Below, one piece after another: positions 19,656-28,594 of a stretch of 64,000 bases of DNA. The stretch lies in NCBI GenBank assembly GCA_017512705.1, contig JAFWEX010000150.1:186001-250000 (forward strand), read 5' to 3'. The notes under the pieces were generated by a model that saw only the letters and a program-made list of their open reading frames with translations, ran no database searches and was not told the origin of the DNA. The position numbers and the translations under genes were made by a program. Each line of letters starts with the position of its first letter. Within the stretch, counting starts at the first letter, position 1. The DNA comes from Paenibacillus sp. Its GTDB lineage: Bacteria > Bacillota > Bacilli > Paenibacillales > Paenibacillaceae.

Positions 19656-19937
19656 TTAGTCGAGAATCGCGTGAATGTCGCTCTCTTTCATAATCAAATA
19701 TTCTTTACCTTCGTATTTGATTTCTGTACCGGCATATTTGGAGAAAATAACGCGGTCTCCTTCTTTCACTTCCAGAGCTACACGTACGCCGTCTTTCAAT
19801 GTACCCGCACCAACTGCAATGATTTTACCCTCTTGCGGTTTTTCTTTGGCGGAGTCCGGAAGTACGATCCCGAAAGAAGTCGTTTGCTCTTGCTCCAGTG
19901 GTTCTACCAATACGCGTTCACCTAAAGGTCTGATCAT
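19656..19937 (-). CDS. groS: Co-chaperonin GroES (10 kDa)
   Basis: A 93-residue lid protein of the GroEL ring. It begins [33 protein letters not shown], in which the mobile loop (about residues 16-33) contacts GroEL, and ends with the canonical [11 protein letters not shown]. The start is ATG 19937, nine bases after AAGGAGG; the frame continues upstream across the CIRCE element, so the longer reading is not real. It is the first gene of the groS-groL operon. Confidence 0.98.
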   Translation of the reverse strand: MIRPLGERVLVEPLEQEQTTSFGIVLPDSAKEKPQEGKIIAVGAGTLKDGVRVALEVKEGDRVIFSKYAGTEIKYEGKEYLIMKESDIHAILD

Positions 19938-19996
19938 GAAAAATAGCCTCCTTTTGAAATTATATAGCCTTGCATTGTAGGTTGCAGCCATATGTA

Positions 19997-20023
19997 TTAG
20001 CACTCGACAGTGTGTAGTGCTAA
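19997..20023 (-). promoter_or_regulatory. CIRCE operator (HrcA binding site)
   Basis: TTAGCACTC, nine bases, TAGTGCTAA. Eight of nine bases in the second arm match the consensus GAGTGCTAA. It lies between the promoter and groS, where HrcA represses the operon until heat stress. Confidence 0.95.
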
Positions 20024-20034
20024 CAACCAACTTT

Positions 20035-20063
20035 ATGATACTCAACTTGAAGCATGATTTCAA
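20035..20063 (-). promoter_or_regulatory. Sigma-A promoter of groS-groL
   Basis: Minus strand TTGAAA at 20058-20063, 17-base spacer, TATCAT at 20035-20040, eleven bases upstream of CIRCE. Confidence 0.8.
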
Positions 20064-20285
20064 GTCTTTTTGATGATTTTTTACGAGAAACTACGTTTGA
20101 ATTCATACCCTCTCGGCCTGTTCCCGGCCTACACAGGCTGGATGTATGATACATCGGTATGCTTTTTATTTTACGAGATTCGTTCGCTTGATTGCAAACT
20201 TCACCCTTATCCCCTTCTCCATTGTATCCATTGATCGGCATAATATGCCTGCATGTCCAGATCGGCTCTCATTTTCAAACGAAAC

Positions 20286-20326
20286 CAAAAAACCCGGAGC
20301 AGAACGAAACGTCCTCACCGGGTTTT
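20286..20326 (-). terminator. Intrinsic terminator of tatC
   Basis: Minus strand AAACCCGG with CCGGGTTT, with an inner GAGGACG/CGTTCT pairing, followed by TTTTTTGG. The remaining 220 bases between it and the groS promoter hold no supported gene. Confidence 0.88.
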
Positions 20327-20377
20327 CTAAACGAACGAATGGTTACTCTTTCCACTCGCATTCTATATTCTTGCTCT

Positions 20378-21160
20378 CTATCCCGCATGCGAATTGTCCT
20401 CCGCACGAAGATAACGGGCTTCAATCTCCTGATCCGCTGCGAGCTGTTTGCGATACACAATGGCCGATAGAAACACACTGATTTCATACAACAGCAACAG
20501 CGGAATCATAACGAGCAGATCAGATATGAAATCTGGCGGTGTGATCACCACCGCAATAAAAATGAGCACAAAATAAGAAATTTTGCGCATTTTGCGCAGA
20601 CGAATCGGATTCAGTATCCGCAGTCCTGTCAGAAACATAATCAGCAGTGGCAATTCAAACAGCAGAGATACCGGTAGCACGATGCCGAACAGGAAGCTGA
20701 AGTATTGTTTCATGCCATACGTTTCAACAAGTCCCATCTTTTCGGTGACCGTAGAGGTAAACGCTAGCGCCATGGGAAAGATAATATAATACGAGAAGGC
20801 TACACCGACCAGAAACAGCAGAAACACATAGGGCACATACTTCAAAGAAGCCTTCCGCTCCTGCGGTCGCAAACCAGGGCTAACGAACTTCCATAATTGG
20901 TACACCGTAAAGGGCAATGTAATAATAATGGAAAAAAGGCCAGCAATCTTCATGTAGATGCCAATACCATCCCAGAAAGAGAAGGCATGGAGGACAAATC
21001 CCTGAGCCGACTCCGCCTTAGTGAGATAACGATAGACCGGATCTGCTACGAAGAATCCTGCAATTAATCCCAAAACAAAAATGCTTAACACATAGATTAG
21101 CCGCTTACGTAGCTCACTTAAATGTTCCGAAAGCGTCATTTCTTCATTTTGCTGCGTCAT
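20378..21160 (-). CDS. tatC: Twin-arginine translocase subunit TatC
   Basis: A 260-residue membrane protein with six spans. It is the receptor that recognises twin-arginine signal peptides and recruits TatA to move folded proteins across the membrane. It opens MTQQNEEMTLSEHLSELRKRLIYVL, with the conserved L..LR.R, and has FVSPGLRPQERK in the first cytoplasmic loop and VVITPPDFISDLL before the last spans. It follows tatA after 77 bases, but a hairpin terminator stands between them. With one TatA and one TatC this is a minimal Gram-positive Tat system. Confidence 0.97.
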   Translation of the reverse strand: MTQQNEEMTLSEHLSELRKRLIYVLSIFVLGLIAGFFVADPVYRYLTKAESAQGFVLHAFSFWDGIGIYMKIAGLFSIIITLPFTVYQLWKFVSPGLRPQERKASLKYVPYVFLLFLVGVAFSYYIIFPMALAFTSTVTEKMGLVETYGMKQYFSFLFGIVLPVSLLFELPLLIMFLTGLRILNPIRLRKMRKISYFVLIFIAVVITPPDFISDLLVMIPLLLLYEISVFLSAIVYRKQLAADQEIEARYLRAEDNSHAG

Positions 21161-21186
21161 GCCTGCCTCCCCTGGAATTCAGCTTA

Positions 21187-21214
21187 AAATACAAAACCCT
21201 TCCGGCAGGAAGGG
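21187..21214 (-). terminator. Hairpin terminator/attenuator between tatA and tatC
   Basis: Minus strand CCCTTCC, loop TGCC, GGAAGGG (7 GC-rich pairs), followed by TTTTGTATTTT. It lies after the tatA stop and about 30 bases before tatC, so partial termination would lower tatC relative to tatA. Confidence 0.78.
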
Positions 21215-21237
21215 ATCTCTCATTCATTGCATGAACC

Positions 21238-21486
21238 TTATTCCGGCAGGCGTTTATCCACAGGTTTCTCAGTTATTGTTGTTTCTGCTACCAGCGGTTT
21301 CGCTTTTTCCTGCTCTTTGCGGCTGGAAGCATCATCGTCCGAAATAATATCACGTGCGCCTTCCTTAAATTCACGGAATGTACGTCCAACAGCCCGTCCC
21401 AATTCCGGCAGCTTGTTAGGCCCAAACAACAGCAATGCAAGCACAGCCAGCAAAATAAATCCTGTTGGTCCAATCGAATTAAACAT
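21238..21486 (-). CDS. tatA: Twin-arginine translocase subunit TatA
   Basis: An 82-residue protein with one membrane helix (about residues 5-22), then FGPNKLPELGRAVGRTFREFKEGA, the hallmark hinge and amphipathic helix of TatA/TatAd, and a polar charged tail. TatA oligomers form the protein-conducting patch with TatC. The start is ATG 21486, preceded by CAAGGAGGAAGATCA; the frame extends upstream without a better signal. Confidence 0.96.
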   Translation of the reverse strand: MFNSIGPTGFILLAVLALLLFGPNKLPELGRAVGRTFREFKEGARDIISDDDASSRKEQEKAKPLVAETTITEKPVDKRLPE

Positions 21487-21732
21487 TGATCTTCCTCCTT
21501 GTTTCAAGCTTTCGAAATGCGCATACCCGAAGTCACATTCATCAGATGTCTTAACTGTATTTGGATGTATGCCCATCATACCACAGATGTAACCACTTAC
21601 ATACCCTGTAAAATGTTATAATGGAACATATTTCTTCTACCGAAATTCAGAAGACAGCTCTTTCAACAAGGGAAAGGTGTTTCCTAGCGTAATACCTCAG
21701 AATTTTGGCACATGAACAGCCATCCATTCATC

Positions 21733-22218
21733 CTACTGCTTGAATTGTCCTGTAACCATCAGAAGTGCCTCTGGAAGCTGATCCATAATTGCTGCCAAAT
21801 GCTCGTGCACACCCTTTGGCGTACCTGGCAGATTCACAATCAACGTACGACCACGAATGCCGCACACGCCGCGGAACAACATCGCGGAGCGATTTTTGCT
21901 CATCACACTGTACCTCATCGCCTCAGCCATTCCGGGAACTTCACGTTCAATGACACGTCTCGTTGCTTCAGGTGTAATATCCCGAATAGCAAGCTCCGTG
22001 CCACCTGTTGTTAATACGAGATCGGCGTGAAAATAATCAGTCATCTCGATCAATGCCGCAATAATCTCATCGGGTTCGTCAGGAACGATCCGATACTCCA
22101 CGATCTGACCTCCCAGTTCTTCCTCAACCAGCTCGCGTATGACTTGTGCACTTGTATCCTCACGTTCTCCACGGGCCCCTTTGTCACTGGCTGTCAGGAT
22201 TGCTGTTCTCCACACCAT
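21733..22218 (-). CDS. moaB: Molybdopterin adenylyltransferase-like protein (MoaB/MogA family)
   Basis: A 161-residue MoaB/MogA-type protein of molybdenum cofactor synthesis, which adenylylates molybdopterin before metal insertion. The nucleotide and substrate motifs LVLTTGGTELAIRD (with GGT) and VNLPGTPKGV are present, with the family's TPEAT and SDKGARGEREDTS. I start it at ATG 22218, preceded by GAAGGGTGATC; a GTG three codons earlier (22227) is the alternative. It is the last gene of an operon with the cyclo-ligase and moaC. Whether it acts as MogA or MoaB cannot be separated by eye. Confidence 0.9.
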   Translation of the reverse strand: MVWRTAILTASDKGARGEREDTSAQVIRELVEEELGGQIVEYRIVPDEPDEIIAALIEMTDYFHADLVLTTGGTELAIRDITPEATRRVIEREVPGMAEAMRYSVMSKNRSAMLFRGVCGIRGRTLIVNLPGTPKGVHEHLAAIMDQLPEALLMVTGQFKQ

Positions 22219-22255
22219 AAAGATCACCCTTCTCTTCTATGAAAATAAATACTTA

Positions 22256-22759
22256 TTATCGGTTGAAATCACCGTTTTTTCCTCCGCTCTTGGACTGGAG
22301 CATCGTTGGACCGATGATCATATCTTTTTGCATTGCCTTGCACATGTCATAGACTGTAAGTGCCGCAGCCGAGGCTGCCGTGAGCGCCTCCATCTCGACA
22401 CCGGTCTTACCCTCTGTCTTAACGGTCGCTTCAATATGGAGTTCATCCACTCCATTATCATGAAAACGAATATCCACACCATTCAGTGCAAGCGGATGGC
22501 ACATGGGAATCCAGTCGGACGTTTTCTTCGCCCCCTGAATACCGGCAATCTGAGCAACTGCCAAAACATCACCTTTACCAATACGCCCTTGGCGAATCGC
22601 TTCCAGTGTCTCCGGGTTCATCGTTACTTTGGTTACTGCTACAGCAGTTCGTACCGTAACCTCTTTACCGGAAATGTCAACCATTCGAGCCCGTCCCTGC
22701 TCATTAAAATGAGTCAACTTCCCGCTGGAAGCATGACCTTGGTTTATTTCTGAGTTCAA
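22256..22759 (-). CDS. moaC: Cyclic pyranopterin monophosphate synthase
   Basis: A 167-residue MoaC, which converts 3',8-cyclo-GTP (made by MoaA) to cyclic pyranopterin monophosphate, the first stable intermediate of molybdenum cofactor. Visible motifs include [30 protein letters not shown] (conserved lysine and histidine of the active site) and [25 protein letters not shown]. The apparent start is TTG at 22759, about 11 bases after AAAGGG; the protein is slightly longer at the N-terminus than usual. It lies 15 bases after the cyclo-ligase stop. Confidence 0.95.
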   Translation of the reverse strand: MNSEINQGHASSGKLTHFNEQGRARMVDISGKEVTVRTAVAVTKVTMNPETLEAIRQGRIGKGDVLAVAQIAGIQGAKKTSDWIPMCHPLALNGVDIRFHDNGVDELHIEATVKTEGKTGVEMEALTAASAAALTVYDMCKAMQKDMIIGPTMLQSKSGGKNGDFNR

Positions 22760-22774
22760 TCACATCACAACCCT

Positions 22775-23416
22775 TTATTCGATATGTAATATACCTTCGG
22801 GTGTTATCAACAGATCCAGCCGCAGATCAAGCGGGTCCATCGGGATCTCGGGCTCCAGCTGTCCAGGCAGTACCAGAGCTGCCATACGAGGTTTTTTCCC
22901 TTGCTCGGCACAATGCTTCTCCAGACGCTCTGCGAACCGGTCGTAATAACCGCCACCATATCCAATGCGCCCTCCTTGGAGGTCATACCCCAGTCCGGGG
23001 ACAAGCACCAGATCCAGATCAGGCCAGCTTTCGGGGTGCAACACTTCACAAGAGTCTTTAGGTTCAGGTATGCCCCAAATCCCCGGTTCGATATCCTCAG
23101 CCCCTGTCACTCTCCGCAATTCCATCCGAGGCGGATTAGCGAGTACTTTAGGCGCAAGCATGACATCCCCCTGTCTCCATCCCTCTTCGAAAACAAAAGC
23201 GGTGGGTGCCTCACTTCCATAAGACAGATAGCTGAAAATAACTAGCGGCCCCTGCCTATGTTTGTTTTTAGTTAGCCGCAGACGATCCATCTCACGTTTC
23301 AAACCGTCATTCATCTGCTTCATCGCTTGCGCTCGCATCTGTTCGTCCAAACGATTACGCAACTCTCTCAACCGGGATCGAAGCTGCTTCTTCTTTTCCG
23401 TATGATCCTGCTGCAT
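22775..23416 (-). CDS. 5-formyltetrahydrofolate cyclo-ligase
   Basis: A 213-residue enzyme of the MTHFS (YqgN/FAU1) family that converts 5-formyl-THF to 5,10-methenyl-THF using ATP. The N-terminal basic helix KKKQLRSRLRELRNRL and the ATP/substrate motif GGRIGYGGGYYDRF (about residues 148-161) are diagnostic, with a C-terminal DLLITPEGI. ATG 23416 follows AGGAGG by 11 bases. It heads an operon with moaC and moaB; the grouping with molybdopterin genes probably reflects pterin chemistry or simple clustering. Confidence 0.95.
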   Translation of the reverse strand: MQQDHTEKKKQLRSRLRELRNRLDEQMRAQAMKQMNDGLKREMDRLRLTKNKHRQGPLVIFSYLSYGSEAPTAFVFEEGWRQGDVMLAPKVLANPPRMELRRVTGAEDIEPGIWGIPEPKDSCEVLHPESWPDLDLVLVPGLGYDLQGGRIGYGGGYYDRFAERLEKHCAEQGKKPRMAALVLPGQLEPEIPMDPLDLRLDLLITPEGILHIE

Positions 23417-23691
23417 AAGCTGACAAACCTCCTGTTGATCTGGAAGGTAAAAAAATATGATTCCACTGCAATTATATGTTAGGACAAGATGCCATCTGGA
23501 TGATCAAGTTGAAATGATTCATTTTCTGCAAAATCCTCATGTAATAACATGTCTTCTTTCAGTTTATCATTGATTGATCAAAAAGACTACAAGCCGAGGC
23601 GGTTCCGAATCGGTGCATTTGCTCTGTATTTCATGTAAACTGAGATGTAAGTGTTTAATCAAGAACTCGACCTATGGAGGAACTTAATTCT

Positions 23692-25656
23692 ATGTTGCTG
23701 CAAGTATCCGGAATTATTAAACGTTTTGGTGTCGATCCGATCCTGGACGGCGTTAACTTACAAATATTAGAACGCGAGCGCATCGGCTTGGTCGGTGTTA
23801 ACGGTGCAGGTAAATCAACTCTGCTCAAAATCATAGCTGGCGAGATGTCCTATGATGGTGGACAAATTTTCAAGTCCAAAGAAACAACGCTCGGTTATCT
23901 CGCGCAGAACAGCGGTCTGCAGTCTGACCGTAGCATCTGGGAAGAGATGATGCATGTCTTCGAACATCTCACTCAAACCGAAGCAGAACTGAGACAGATG
24001 GAGCATGATATTGCTGACCCTGCCTTGATGGAGGATGAAAAACAATATGCTGACCTGTTGGAACGCTACGCAAGACGTTCGGACTGGTTCAAAGATCATG
24101 GCGGATACGAGATGGAAACTCGCATTCGCAGCGTATTGCACGGAATGGGTTTCGGTGAATTCTCACCAGATACTCCGATTGGTACACTCAGCGGCGGACA
24201 GAAGACGAGACTCGCCTTAGCTCGTATTTTGCTGCAAGCTCCCGATCTGCTCATGCTGGACGAGCCTACGAACTATCTCGATATCGCTACACTCACATGG
24301 CTTGAGGATTATCTCCGAGGATACTCAGGCGCGTTGCTCGTTGTCTCCCATGACCGCTACTTCTTGGATCGACTGGTAACGACCATTGTCGAAATTGAAC
24401 GTCATCGCTCCAAAAAATATACGGGCAATTATAGTCGCTATATGGAACTGAAGGCCGCCGAATACGAGATTCAGATGAAACAATACGAGAAACAACAGGA
24501 TGAAATCTCCAAGATGGAGGACTTTGTGCAAAAGAACATCGTACGCGCTTCAACTACGAAACGTGCCCAGAGCCGACGCAAAGCATTGGAGAAAATGGAT
24601 CGGCTGGATAAACCACTTGGCGATCTCAAGAAAGCCCATTTTTCATTTGAGACCGCTGTTATGTCTGGCAAGGAAGTCCTGCGTGTTGATCAGTTATCCG
24701 TTGCATACGATGAGGGCTCACCTCTGTTCCGCAATGTGTCCTTTGATCTGCGACGTGGCGAAACGGTTGCTCTAATTGGTCCGAATGGAATCGGCAAATC
24801 GACGTTGCTGAAATGCCTTACGGGAAGTTTGCGTCCTGCAGAGGGGGATATTCAGTGGGGTACGAAAGTTCAGATTGGTTATTATGATCAGGAACAGACA
24901 GGACTCAACCCTTCCAATACCGTATTGGAAGAACTGTGGAGTGCTTATCCAGGTATGGAAGAAGCGCGCATCCGTACTGTACTCGGCAACTTTTTGTTCA
25001 GCGGTGATGATGTACTCAAAAAAATCTCCTCGCTTAGTGGCGGAGAAAAAGCCCGTGTATCTCTCTCCAAGCTTATGCTGAAGGAAGCCAATGTTCTTAT
25101 TCTCGATGAGCCGACCAACCACCTTGACCTCTTCGCCAAGGAAGTGCTGGAAGCCGCATTGATGGATTACGAAGGAACGCTGCTCTTTATCTCGCATGAC
25201 CGATACTTCTTGAACAAGATGGCGGAGCGGATCGTTGAACTACATCCCGGTGGAACAGAACACTACCTTGGTAATTATGATGACTATGTGGAGAAAAAAC
25301 AGGAACTGGAGGAGATTGCCCGCGAGGCCGCGGAGAGTCGACAGTTATCTTCCAAATCTCCTGCTTCATCAGCAGCAAGCGCCCATTCTGGTGTAGTCGA
25401 GAAATCCGGTGCCGCTTCCTTCGAAGCAGACAAACAAGCCAAACGCGAAGAACGAAACCGACAGCGCAGGCAGGAAGCATTGGAGGAGGAGATTGCCAAG
25501 CTGGAGTCGGAAATAACGGCTCTGGAAGAGCAGATGGCTCTGCCCGAAGTTTATCAGGACTATATGAAACTTCAAGAGCTCCAGCAGTCTTTAGAAGATC
25601 ATAAATCCCAGCTTGCCAAGGCTTACGAGGAATGGGAAACGCTCGCCATGGGCTAG
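23692..25656 (+). CDS. ydiF: ABC-F family ATPase (YdiF type)
   Basis: A 654-residue ABC-F protein with two ATPase cassettes and no membrane domain; such proteins act on the ribosome as translation factors or in antibiotic resistance. Cassette 1 has Walker A GVNGAGKS (35-42), signature LSGGQ (166-170) and Walker B LLMLDEP (187-193). A charged linker of about 70 residues follows (the P-site tRNA-interaction motif). Cassette 2 has GPNGIGKS (363-370), LSGGEKAR and VLILDEP. An Ala/Ser linker leads to a C-terminal coiled coil. I start it at ATG 23692, 11 bases after GGAGG; the ATG at 23674 overlaps that site. Gene order relative to moaC and tsaD matches B. subtilis ydiF. Confidence 0.93.
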   Translation: MLLQVSGIIKRFGVDPILDGVNLQILERERIGLVGVNGAGKSTLLKIIAGEMSYDGGQIFKSKETTLGYLAQNSGLQSDRSIWEEMMHVFEHLTQTEAELRQMEHDIADPALMEDEKQYADLLERYARRSDWFKDHGGYEMETRIRSVLHGMGFGEFSPDTPIGTLSGGQKTRLALARILLQAPDLLMLDEPTNYLDIATLTWLEDYLRGYSGALLVVSHDRYFLDRLVTTIVEIERHRSKKYTGNYSRYMELKAAEYEIQMKQYEKQQDEISKMEDFVQKNIVRASTTKRAQSRRKALEKMDRLDKPLGDLKKAHFSFETAVMSGKEVLRVDQLSVAYDEGSPLFRNVSFDLRRGETVALIGPNGIGKSTLLKCLTGSLRPAEGDIQWGTKVQIGYYDQEQTGLNPSNTVLEELWSAYPGMEEARIRTVLGNFLFSGDDVLKKISSLSGGEKARVSLSKLMLKEANVLILDEPTNHLDLFAKEVLEAALMDYEGTLLFISHDRYFLNKMAERIVELHPGGTEHYLGNYDDYVEKKQELEEIAREAAESRQLSSKSPASSAASAHSGVVEKSGAASFEADKQAKREERNRQRRQEALEEEIAKLESEITALEEQMALPEVYQDYMKLQELQQSLEDHKSQLAKAYEEWETLAMG

Positions 25657-25767
25657 AATCATAATAGAAGTATTTCAGTAGACAATGGGACTCAATGGAG
25701 AGAATTGTTAGCAAAACACCCCATATGATTGTCACTGAATAGCATATCTCATCCAATCTGGATGAAT

Positions 25768-25804
25768 AAGGCTCAGCGTTAGGAAACTACGCTGAGCCTT
25801 TTTT
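25768..25804 (+). terminator. Intrinsic terminator of ydiF
   Basis: AAGGCTCAGCG, 11-base loop, CGCTGAGCCTT (11 pairs), followed by TTTTTT. Confidence 0.93.
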
Positions 25805-25921
25805 CTGTATAGCTAGCACTGTCATCTAGGAAGCGCCAAATACAGTTGGATGTAAACCTTCAACTTCAATCGACTCATTTCAAGCGATTACGAAGTTATC
25901 TTTTCTTATTTGTCAAATCGT

Positions 25922-26188
25922 TGTGAATGACACATTTTTTTTTTGAAATCACTACCTTATTTTATCCACAAGAAGAGGCGTCCCTTTAAGACCCTTTTTA
26001 TGTAATTATACATTGGTAGAATAGGACTTAGAGGGGAAAACCATATTTATCCACCATTTTATCCACTTTATCCACAACATTGTGGATAACCACATCGTAT
26101 TCTATCCCCTATAAGCGCTTGGTTTCGAAAACGTCTATAGCAGGACTTCACCTCAGTTACCCACAACTTATGCTGGATATGTGGATAA
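25922..26188. promoter_or_regulatory. DnaA-box cluster
   Basis: Within 267 intergenic bases I count four perfect DnaA boxes (TTATCCACA): 25962-25970 (+), 26068-26076 (+), 26081-26089 (-) and 26180-26188 (-). Four more match at eight of nine positions: 25922-25930 (-), 26047-26055 (+), 26059-26067 (+) and 26157-26165 (+). Two perfect boxes form an inverted pair with a 4-base gap. There is a T-run at 25935-25944. No dnaA or dnaN is nearby, so this is not the canonical oriC. It lies between ydiF and leuA and otherwise this 646-base gap holds only the ydiF terminator. Confidence 0.85.
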
Positions 26189-26302
26189 CTATAATCACAC
26201 CTTGACATATTTAAATTCTTCATGGTAGATTTTCGGGTCACCTTCGCCAATAACTGACGAAAGCACCCCTTCTGACGTGGCTATAATAAGCCCAGCTTAT
26301 CT

Positions 26303-27859
26303 CTATTGTACAGACACCTCTTCATCTTCCGCGGATTCTGCTTTCAGTCCAGCTGCATTACATGCCGCAACATACGCCAAACCTGCGGCCATGACGATAT
26401 CATGATGTGTCGCAGTCCCCCGGAATTCTCGTCCGGCACGTTCCACCGTGATCACAGCTTCTGCGCTAGCCCCTTCTCCACTACTCAACGCATGCATCTC
26501 CATGTCTACAAACGTAATATCATCCGAGATACACTGCCCAATAGCCTGAATCGTTGCATCTACAGGCCCTTTGCCTACGGCAGAATAAGCATGTTCCCCT
26601 GCACTCGTACGAATGCGGACGGCAGCCATCCGATCTGTCATGCTGCCCGCAGTCACCTGCAGCTCGACTAGCTCATAGTCCTGTGCCGGGATGTTCATCG
26701 TTTGGCTTACCATCTGCAGCAGTTGATCATCACTAACTACTTTTTGCTGATCTGCGGTCACTTTGAACACTTCATACAGTTGCTCCATCTGCTGCTCATC
26801 CGGTTCAAATCCGTATTTGCGTACCCGATCCTTCAAGGCGTGACGACCGGAATGTTTGCCCAAAATAATCATACTACGCGGAATACCCAGTGCTTCTGGG
26901 TCCATAATTTCATACGTATTACGGTTTTTCAGCAAACCATCCTGGTGGATGCCTGATTCGTGCTGGAACGCATTGCGTCCGACAACCGGTTTATTGTAGG
27001 CAATCGGAAAATGCATGGCCCGGCTAATCTGGCGAGAGGTCTCATACAGCTGATTCAGCTTGATGTTGGTCGTTGCTCCAATAACATCACCACGCGTCTC
27101 TAGCGCCATAATCAGCTCTTCCAGTGCACAATTCCCCGTTCGTTCTCCAATTCCATTGATCGTCACTTCAATCTGTGAAGCCCCATTCGCGATGGCAGCC
27201 AGACTGTTCGCCACAGCTAATCCCAGATCGTTATGACAGTGAGCACTATAGCGGACACGATCGCCACCTCTTGCTCCCTCACGTACTCGTCTGAACATCT
27301 CCCCATACTCATGAGGCAGTGCGTACCCTACCGTATCCGGCAAATTGATAATGCTTGCGCCTGCTTCAATGGCTACCTCAATCATTTCAATCAGATCATC
27401 GATCTTGGTACGCGCCGCATCCATTGCGGTGAATTCCACCGTATCCGTAAACTGACGTGCGTAGGAAACCATCTCTCTTGCTGTAGCAACCACTTCACTA
27501 CGTGGACGACGCAGCTGGTGTTCAATATGAATATCGGAAGAAGATATGAACAAGTGGATTCGTCGCCGAGCTGCATCTGCGGTTGCTTTCACCGCTGCAT
27601 CGATGTCTCCTCTGACTGCACGCGCGAATCCGCATATTTCGACTTGCTGCAATTGTCTTGATATTGCCTGAACTGCCGCAAATTCTCCTGGACTGGAGAT
27701 TGGGAATCCAGGCTCAATGACGTCAATGCCTAGCGCAGCCAGCTGATGAGCCAGTTCTATCTTTTGCTCAGGATGAAGACTGGCTCCAGGCGCTTGTTCT
27801 CCATCGCGCAGCGTTGTATCAAAAATTTCAATCATGCGTTTGTTCGGATTGGTGGTCAT
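26303..27859 (-). CDS. leuA: 2-isopropylmalate synthase
   Basis: A 518-residue enzyme for the first committed step of leucine synthesis: acetyl-CoA plus 2-oxoisovalerate gives 2-isopropylmalate. The TIM-barrel part opens IFDTTLRDGEQAPGA, with the metal-binding D and the catalytic R, and has the second metal site SAHCHNDLGLAVANSL. The C-terminal part (about 390-518) is the LeuA allosteric domain that senses leucine. ATG 27859 follows GGAGG by nine bases. The gene is transcribed alone behind two tandem T-box leaders with leucine specifiers; leuB and leuCD are not in the window. Confidence 0.96.
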   Translation of the reverse strand: MTTNPNKRMIEIFDTTLRDGEQAPGASLHPEQKIELAHQLAALGIDVIEPGFPISSPGEFAAVQAISRQLQQVEICGFARAVRGDIDAAVKATADAARRRIHLFISSSDIHIEHQLRRPRSEVVATAREMVSYARQFTDTVEFTAMDAARTKIDDLIEMIEVAIEAGASIINLPDTVGYALPHEYGEMFRRVREGARGGDRVRYSAHCHNDLGLAVANSLAAIANGASQIEVTINGIGERTGNCALEELIMALETRGDVIGATTNIKLNQLYETSRQISRAMHFPIAYNKPVVGRNAFQHESGIHQDGLLKNRNTYEIMDPEALGIPRSMIILGKHSGRHALKDRVRKYGFEPDEQQMEQLYEVFKVTADQQKVVSDDQLLQMVSQTMNIPAQDYELVELQVTAGSMTDRMAAVRIRTSAGEHAYSAVGKGPVDATIQAIGQCISDDITFVDMEMHALSSGEGASAEAVITVERAGREFRGTATHHDIVMAAGLAYVAACNAAGLKAESAEDEEVSVQ

Positions 27860-27897
27860 ACGATTCAGCCTCCATTATTTTAGGATCTCCTGTGCGG

Positions 27898-27916
27898 CTG
27901 GTTCATTGTGAACCAG
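27898..27916 (-). repeat. Perfect inverted repeat in the leuA leader
   Basis: CTGGTTCA, TTG, TGAACCAG: eight pairs around a 3-base loop, about 40 bases before the leuA start. There is no T-run after it, so it is not a terminator. Confidence 0.6.
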
Positions 27917-28135
27917 AATCAACTTCCGACTTGCACGAGACGAACGAGACGGACGAAAAAGACGAAATTATACTTTCTTTCTCAGCTTACTTCTGCACTT
28001 GTACGATTGGTTTGTGAAAATATATCCTCTGGTGTTGGTTCAAAGTGTACGTCGACTTACACTCTGAAATTATTCTGATGTTGATGCAACATGCATCCCA
28101 TATGGTTGTTTCATTTGCCCACCCTGCTGCCGGCA

Positions 28136-28182
28136 GCAAAAACAAATAACCCGCCATCTCATCAAAGAGACGGCGGGTTATT
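28136..28182 (-). terminator. Regulated terminator of T-box 1
   Basis: AATAACCCGCC pairs with GGCGGGTTATT (11 pairs), followed by TGTTTTTG. It is part of the T-box switch, 277 bases before leuA. Confidence 0.9.
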
Positions 28183-28500
28183 CTCCCCTCCGCGGTACCA
28201 CTCTCGCTTGATCGCCCAGCCTGCGCTGCTGCCATCCACCTCGTGTTCTCCAAAAAGTCCATTAGACTTCACCCTAACTACGGCGGAACCGTAACAATTC
28301 AGAGAAACACCCTGTAACGGGGGTTAGCCGTTGCTATGTACACATGAGTTGACACCGTCTCGTTTAGTGACGTGCACGCTCTACCTCTTCTCATGTTTCC
28401 AAAGCTCTGTTCCCGGGCGAGTTTCAACCGATTCCAGCCACTGCGTCGCACCACCCCGCAGCTCTCTGAGCGCCTTTGCCGTTCTACTGCTCCCGTTCAT
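28136..28500 (-). promoter_or_regulatory. T-box riboswitch 1 (proximal, leucine specifier)
   Basis: On the minus strand the leader contains AGAGAGCTG (28459-28467), the Stem I loop GGGTGGTGCGA and a specifier segment TGAAACTCGCC with CTC (Leu) at 28419-28421. The T-box GAGTGGTACCGCG (about 28191-28203), which pairs with the tRNA acceptor end, precedes a terminator. Uncharged tRNA-Leu should favour the antiterminator and switch on leuA. Confidence 0.9.
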
Positions 28501-28539
28501 TACCTTTGTTAATATGATATTTATTGTTACATTGACGAA

Positions 28540-28594
28540 AAAATAAAAATCAAAAAAGCCTGCCTTCTCCTGCATCATGCAAGAGACGACAGGC
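28540..28594 (-). terminator. Regulated terminator of T-box 2
   Basis: GCCTG with CAGGC and an inner CTCTTGC/GCAGGAG pairing, followed by TTTTTTGATTTTTATTTTTT. Confidence 0.88.

Noticed and set aside
25922..26188. Chromosomal origin oriC
   Set aside because: The DnaA boxes are there, but no dnaA, dnaN or typical DUE/DnaA-trio arrangement was recognised, and the neighbouring genes are not origin-proximal markers.
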